This document shows positions 18,900-19,810 of a stretch of 19,810 nucleotides of DNA, in pieces. Numbering within the stretch: position 1 is the stretch's first letter; each line of letters opens with the position of its first letter. The position numbers and the translations under genes are program-made. Source of the stretch: Pseudomonadota bacterium (lineage in GTDB: Bacteria > Pseudomonadota > Alphaproteobacteria > Rhizobiales > Xanthobacteraceae); contig JAKAMD010000018.1 in assembly GCA_021823875.1 (NCBI GenBank), forward strand, positions 1 to 19,810, read 5' to 3'. The notes beneath the pieces were generated by a model. It had not been told where the DNA came from. It worked only from the letters and a program-made list of their open reading frames with translations, and did not search any database.

Positions 18900-19424
18900 A
18901 TGCCTGCTACGCCCGACCAGCTTTTCGCCGCCCTCGACGCCCTCGGCATCTCCCATTCGACCGTCACGCACCCGCCGGTGTTCACGGTCGATGAGGCCCG
19001 TGCGCTACGCGGCCAGCTTCCCGGCGGACACACCAAGAACCTGTTCCTGCGCGACAAGAAGCAGGCGCTTTATTTGGTGGTGGCGGAGGAGCACGCCAAG
19101 ATCGAGCTGAAAGGTCTGCACCGGCTGCTTGGCGCCACGGGCCGCTTCTCCTTCGGTTCGGCCGACCTGCTGCGCGAGGTCTGGGGGGTGGAACCGGGCT
19201 CGGTCACACCCTTCGGCGCCATCAACGACCTCGAGGGCCGTGTTACCGTGATCCTCGATGTCGCCATGATGGAGCACGAGACGCTCAACTATCATCCCCT
19301 CATCAACACCATGACCACCGCGATCGCACGCGACGATCTGGTCAGGTTTCTCGAAGCGACCGGCCATATCCCCCGCATCGAGCGGGTGTCGGGGCTGAGT
19401 GAGGGGCCTGAAGGCGCCGATTGA
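18900..19424 (+). CDS. proXp-ala: Prolyl-tRNA editing deacylase ProXp-ala (PrdX type)
   Basis: A 174-residue free-standing homologue of the ProRS editing (INS) domain, which hydrolyses Ala mischarged onto tRNA-Pro. Motifs are THPPVFTVDEA at 23-33, GGHTKNLFLRDKK at 42-54 with the conserved Lys46, GVEPGSVTPFG at 96-106, and NYHPLINTMTTAI at 130-142. This matches the ProXp-ala class rather than YbaK. Alphaproteobacterial ProRS enzymes usually lack a complete INS domain and rely on such a trans-editing factor (established for Caulobacter). Start: ATG at 18900; no Shine-Dalgarno is visible and the upstream gap is only 56 nt, so the mRNA leader must be short and translation could be near-leaderless. 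The gene ends 89 nt before the thioredoxin-like gene, and its tail after residue 165 is acidic. Confidence 0.93.
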   Translation: MPATPDQLFAALDALGISHSTVTHPPVFTVDEARALRGQLPGGHTKNLFLRDKKQALYLVVAEEHAKIELKGLHRLLGATGRFSFGSADLLREVWGVEPGSVTPFGAINDLEGRVTVILDVAMMEHETLNYHPLINTMTTAIARDDLVRFLEATGHIPRIERVSGLSEGPEGAD

Positions 19425-19472
19425 CCCGATTGCATTCCCCGCCCGCCTGCCCCATTTAAACGGGACGTGGAA

Positions 19473-19489
19473 CGGGGCGACCGGCCCCG
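19473..19489 (+). terminator. Hairpin between ProXp-ala and the thioredoxin-like gene
   Basis: CGGGGC (19473-19478) and GCCCCG (19484-19489) form a perfect 6-bp stem with loop GACCG, 48 nt after the ProXp-ala stop and 24 nt before the next ATG. It has no U-run; it could be a weak terminator or a leader structure. Confidence 0.3.
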
Positions 19490-19513
19490 CGCGGGCCTGG
19501 AAGGCGAGGAAAT

Positions 19514-19810
19514 ATGCTGCAAGACGGCGGGGGAATGACGGCCACGGCCGACAGTGTGGTCAAGGACACCACCACGCAAGGTTTCATGAAAGACGTCATC
19601 GAGGAGTCCAAGCGGCAGCCGGTGCTGGTGGATTTCTGGGCGCCTTGGTGCGGGCCCTGCAAGCAGCTTACCCCCGTGCTGGAAAAGGCGGTGAAGGCGG
19701 CCAAGGGCAAGGTCAAGCTCACCAAAATGAACATCGACGAGCACCCCGCCATTCCCGGCCAGATGGGTATCCAGTCGATTCCGGCGGTGGTTGCCTTCGT
19801 CAACGGCCAG
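19514..19810 (+). CDS. cnoX: Thioredoxin-fold chaperedoxin (CnoX/YbbN-like), N-terminal part
   Basis: The first 99 codons are present; the gene runs off the window. A ~15-residue extension is followed by VVKDTTTQGFMKDVIEES and a thioredoxin domain with FWAPWCGPCKQLTPVLEKA. The redox motif CGPC is at residues 46-49, followed by KMNIDEHPAIPGQMGIQSIPAV with the cis-proline at 90. The N-terminal extension and the DTTT..F..DVIE segment match alphaproteobacterial thioredoxin-TPR proteins (CnoX/YbbN), holdase-redox proteins that hand clients to GroEL. The TPR half lies outside the window, so a plain thioredoxin cannot be excluded. Start: ATG at 19514 with GCGAGGA ending 4 nt upstream; the later in-frame ATG at 19535 is less well placed. 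Confidence 0.85.
   Translation, partial: MLQDGGGMTATADSVVKDTTTQGFMKDVIEESKRQPVLVDFWAPWCGPCKQLTPVLEKAVKAAKGKVKLTKMNIDEHPAIPGQMGIQSIPAVVAFVNGQ

Overview
The window is ordinary chromosomal DNA of a high-GC alphaproteobacterium, most likely of the order Hyphomicrobiales/Rhizobiales near Bradyrhizobiaceae or Xanthobacteraceae. The taxonomic signs are a roughly 1600-residue NAD-glutamate dehydrogenase, a DUF3551-type small exported protein, an alphaproteobacterial N-extended thioredoxin/CnoX, a free-standing ProXp-ala deacylase, and GC-rich palindromic repeats of the type scattered through such genomes. This placement is inference from protein style, not from a search. No phage, transposase, integrase, CRISPR array, toxin-antitoxin pair or recognisable defence gene is visible. 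The coding density and even base usage argue against a genomic island.

Layout, left to right: the 3' end of gpsA (glycerol-3-phosphate dehydrogenase), then an EVE-domain protein 2 nt downstream. An acetate pair follows, an SatP/AceTr acetate transporter and acetyl-CoA synthetase acs, each with a perfect GC-rich stem-loop just 5' of its Shine-Dalgarno. Next is an overlapping tandem of two L,D-transpeptidase paralogues, one with a Sec-type signal and one with a Tat-like signal. Then come rsmB (16S rRNA m5C methyltransferase), a heparinase II/III-family protein without a visible signal peptide, and purH (last two steps of IMP synthesis). Two palindromic repeat elements sit between the heparinase gene and purH. 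purH converges on the reverse-strand NAD-glutamate dehydrogenase gene, and a perfect 11-bp hairpin between their stop codons probably terminates both.

Divergent from the dehydrogenase is an AhpD/peroxidase-related gene. The shared 250-nt region carries a perfect 12-bp palindrome. After it come gamma-glutamyltranspeptidase (ggt, exported), a YbaK-family tRNA-deacylase-like gene 2 nt downstream, tRNA-Gly(GCC) on the reverse strand, a reverse-strand DUF3551-type cysteine-rich exported protein, a divergently transcribed prolyl-tRNA(Ala) deacylase, and the 5' part of a thioredoxin/chaperedoxin gene that runs off the end.

Functional themes are central carbon and nitrogen metabolism (acetate activation, glutamate deamination, purine synthesis, glutathione/gamma-glutamyl turnover), envelope maintenance (L,D-transpeptidases, possibly the heparinase-like protein), and translation (rRNA methylation, trans-editing of tRNA, tRNA-Gly). 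I see no convincing undescribed multi-gene system. The observations most worth checking are the parallel leader hairpins of the acetate genes, the Sec/Tat L,D-transpeptidase pair, the cytoplasmic-looking heparinase family protein, the paired YbaK-superfamily deacylases around a tRNA gene, and the palindromic operator-like site upstream of the dehydrogenase.
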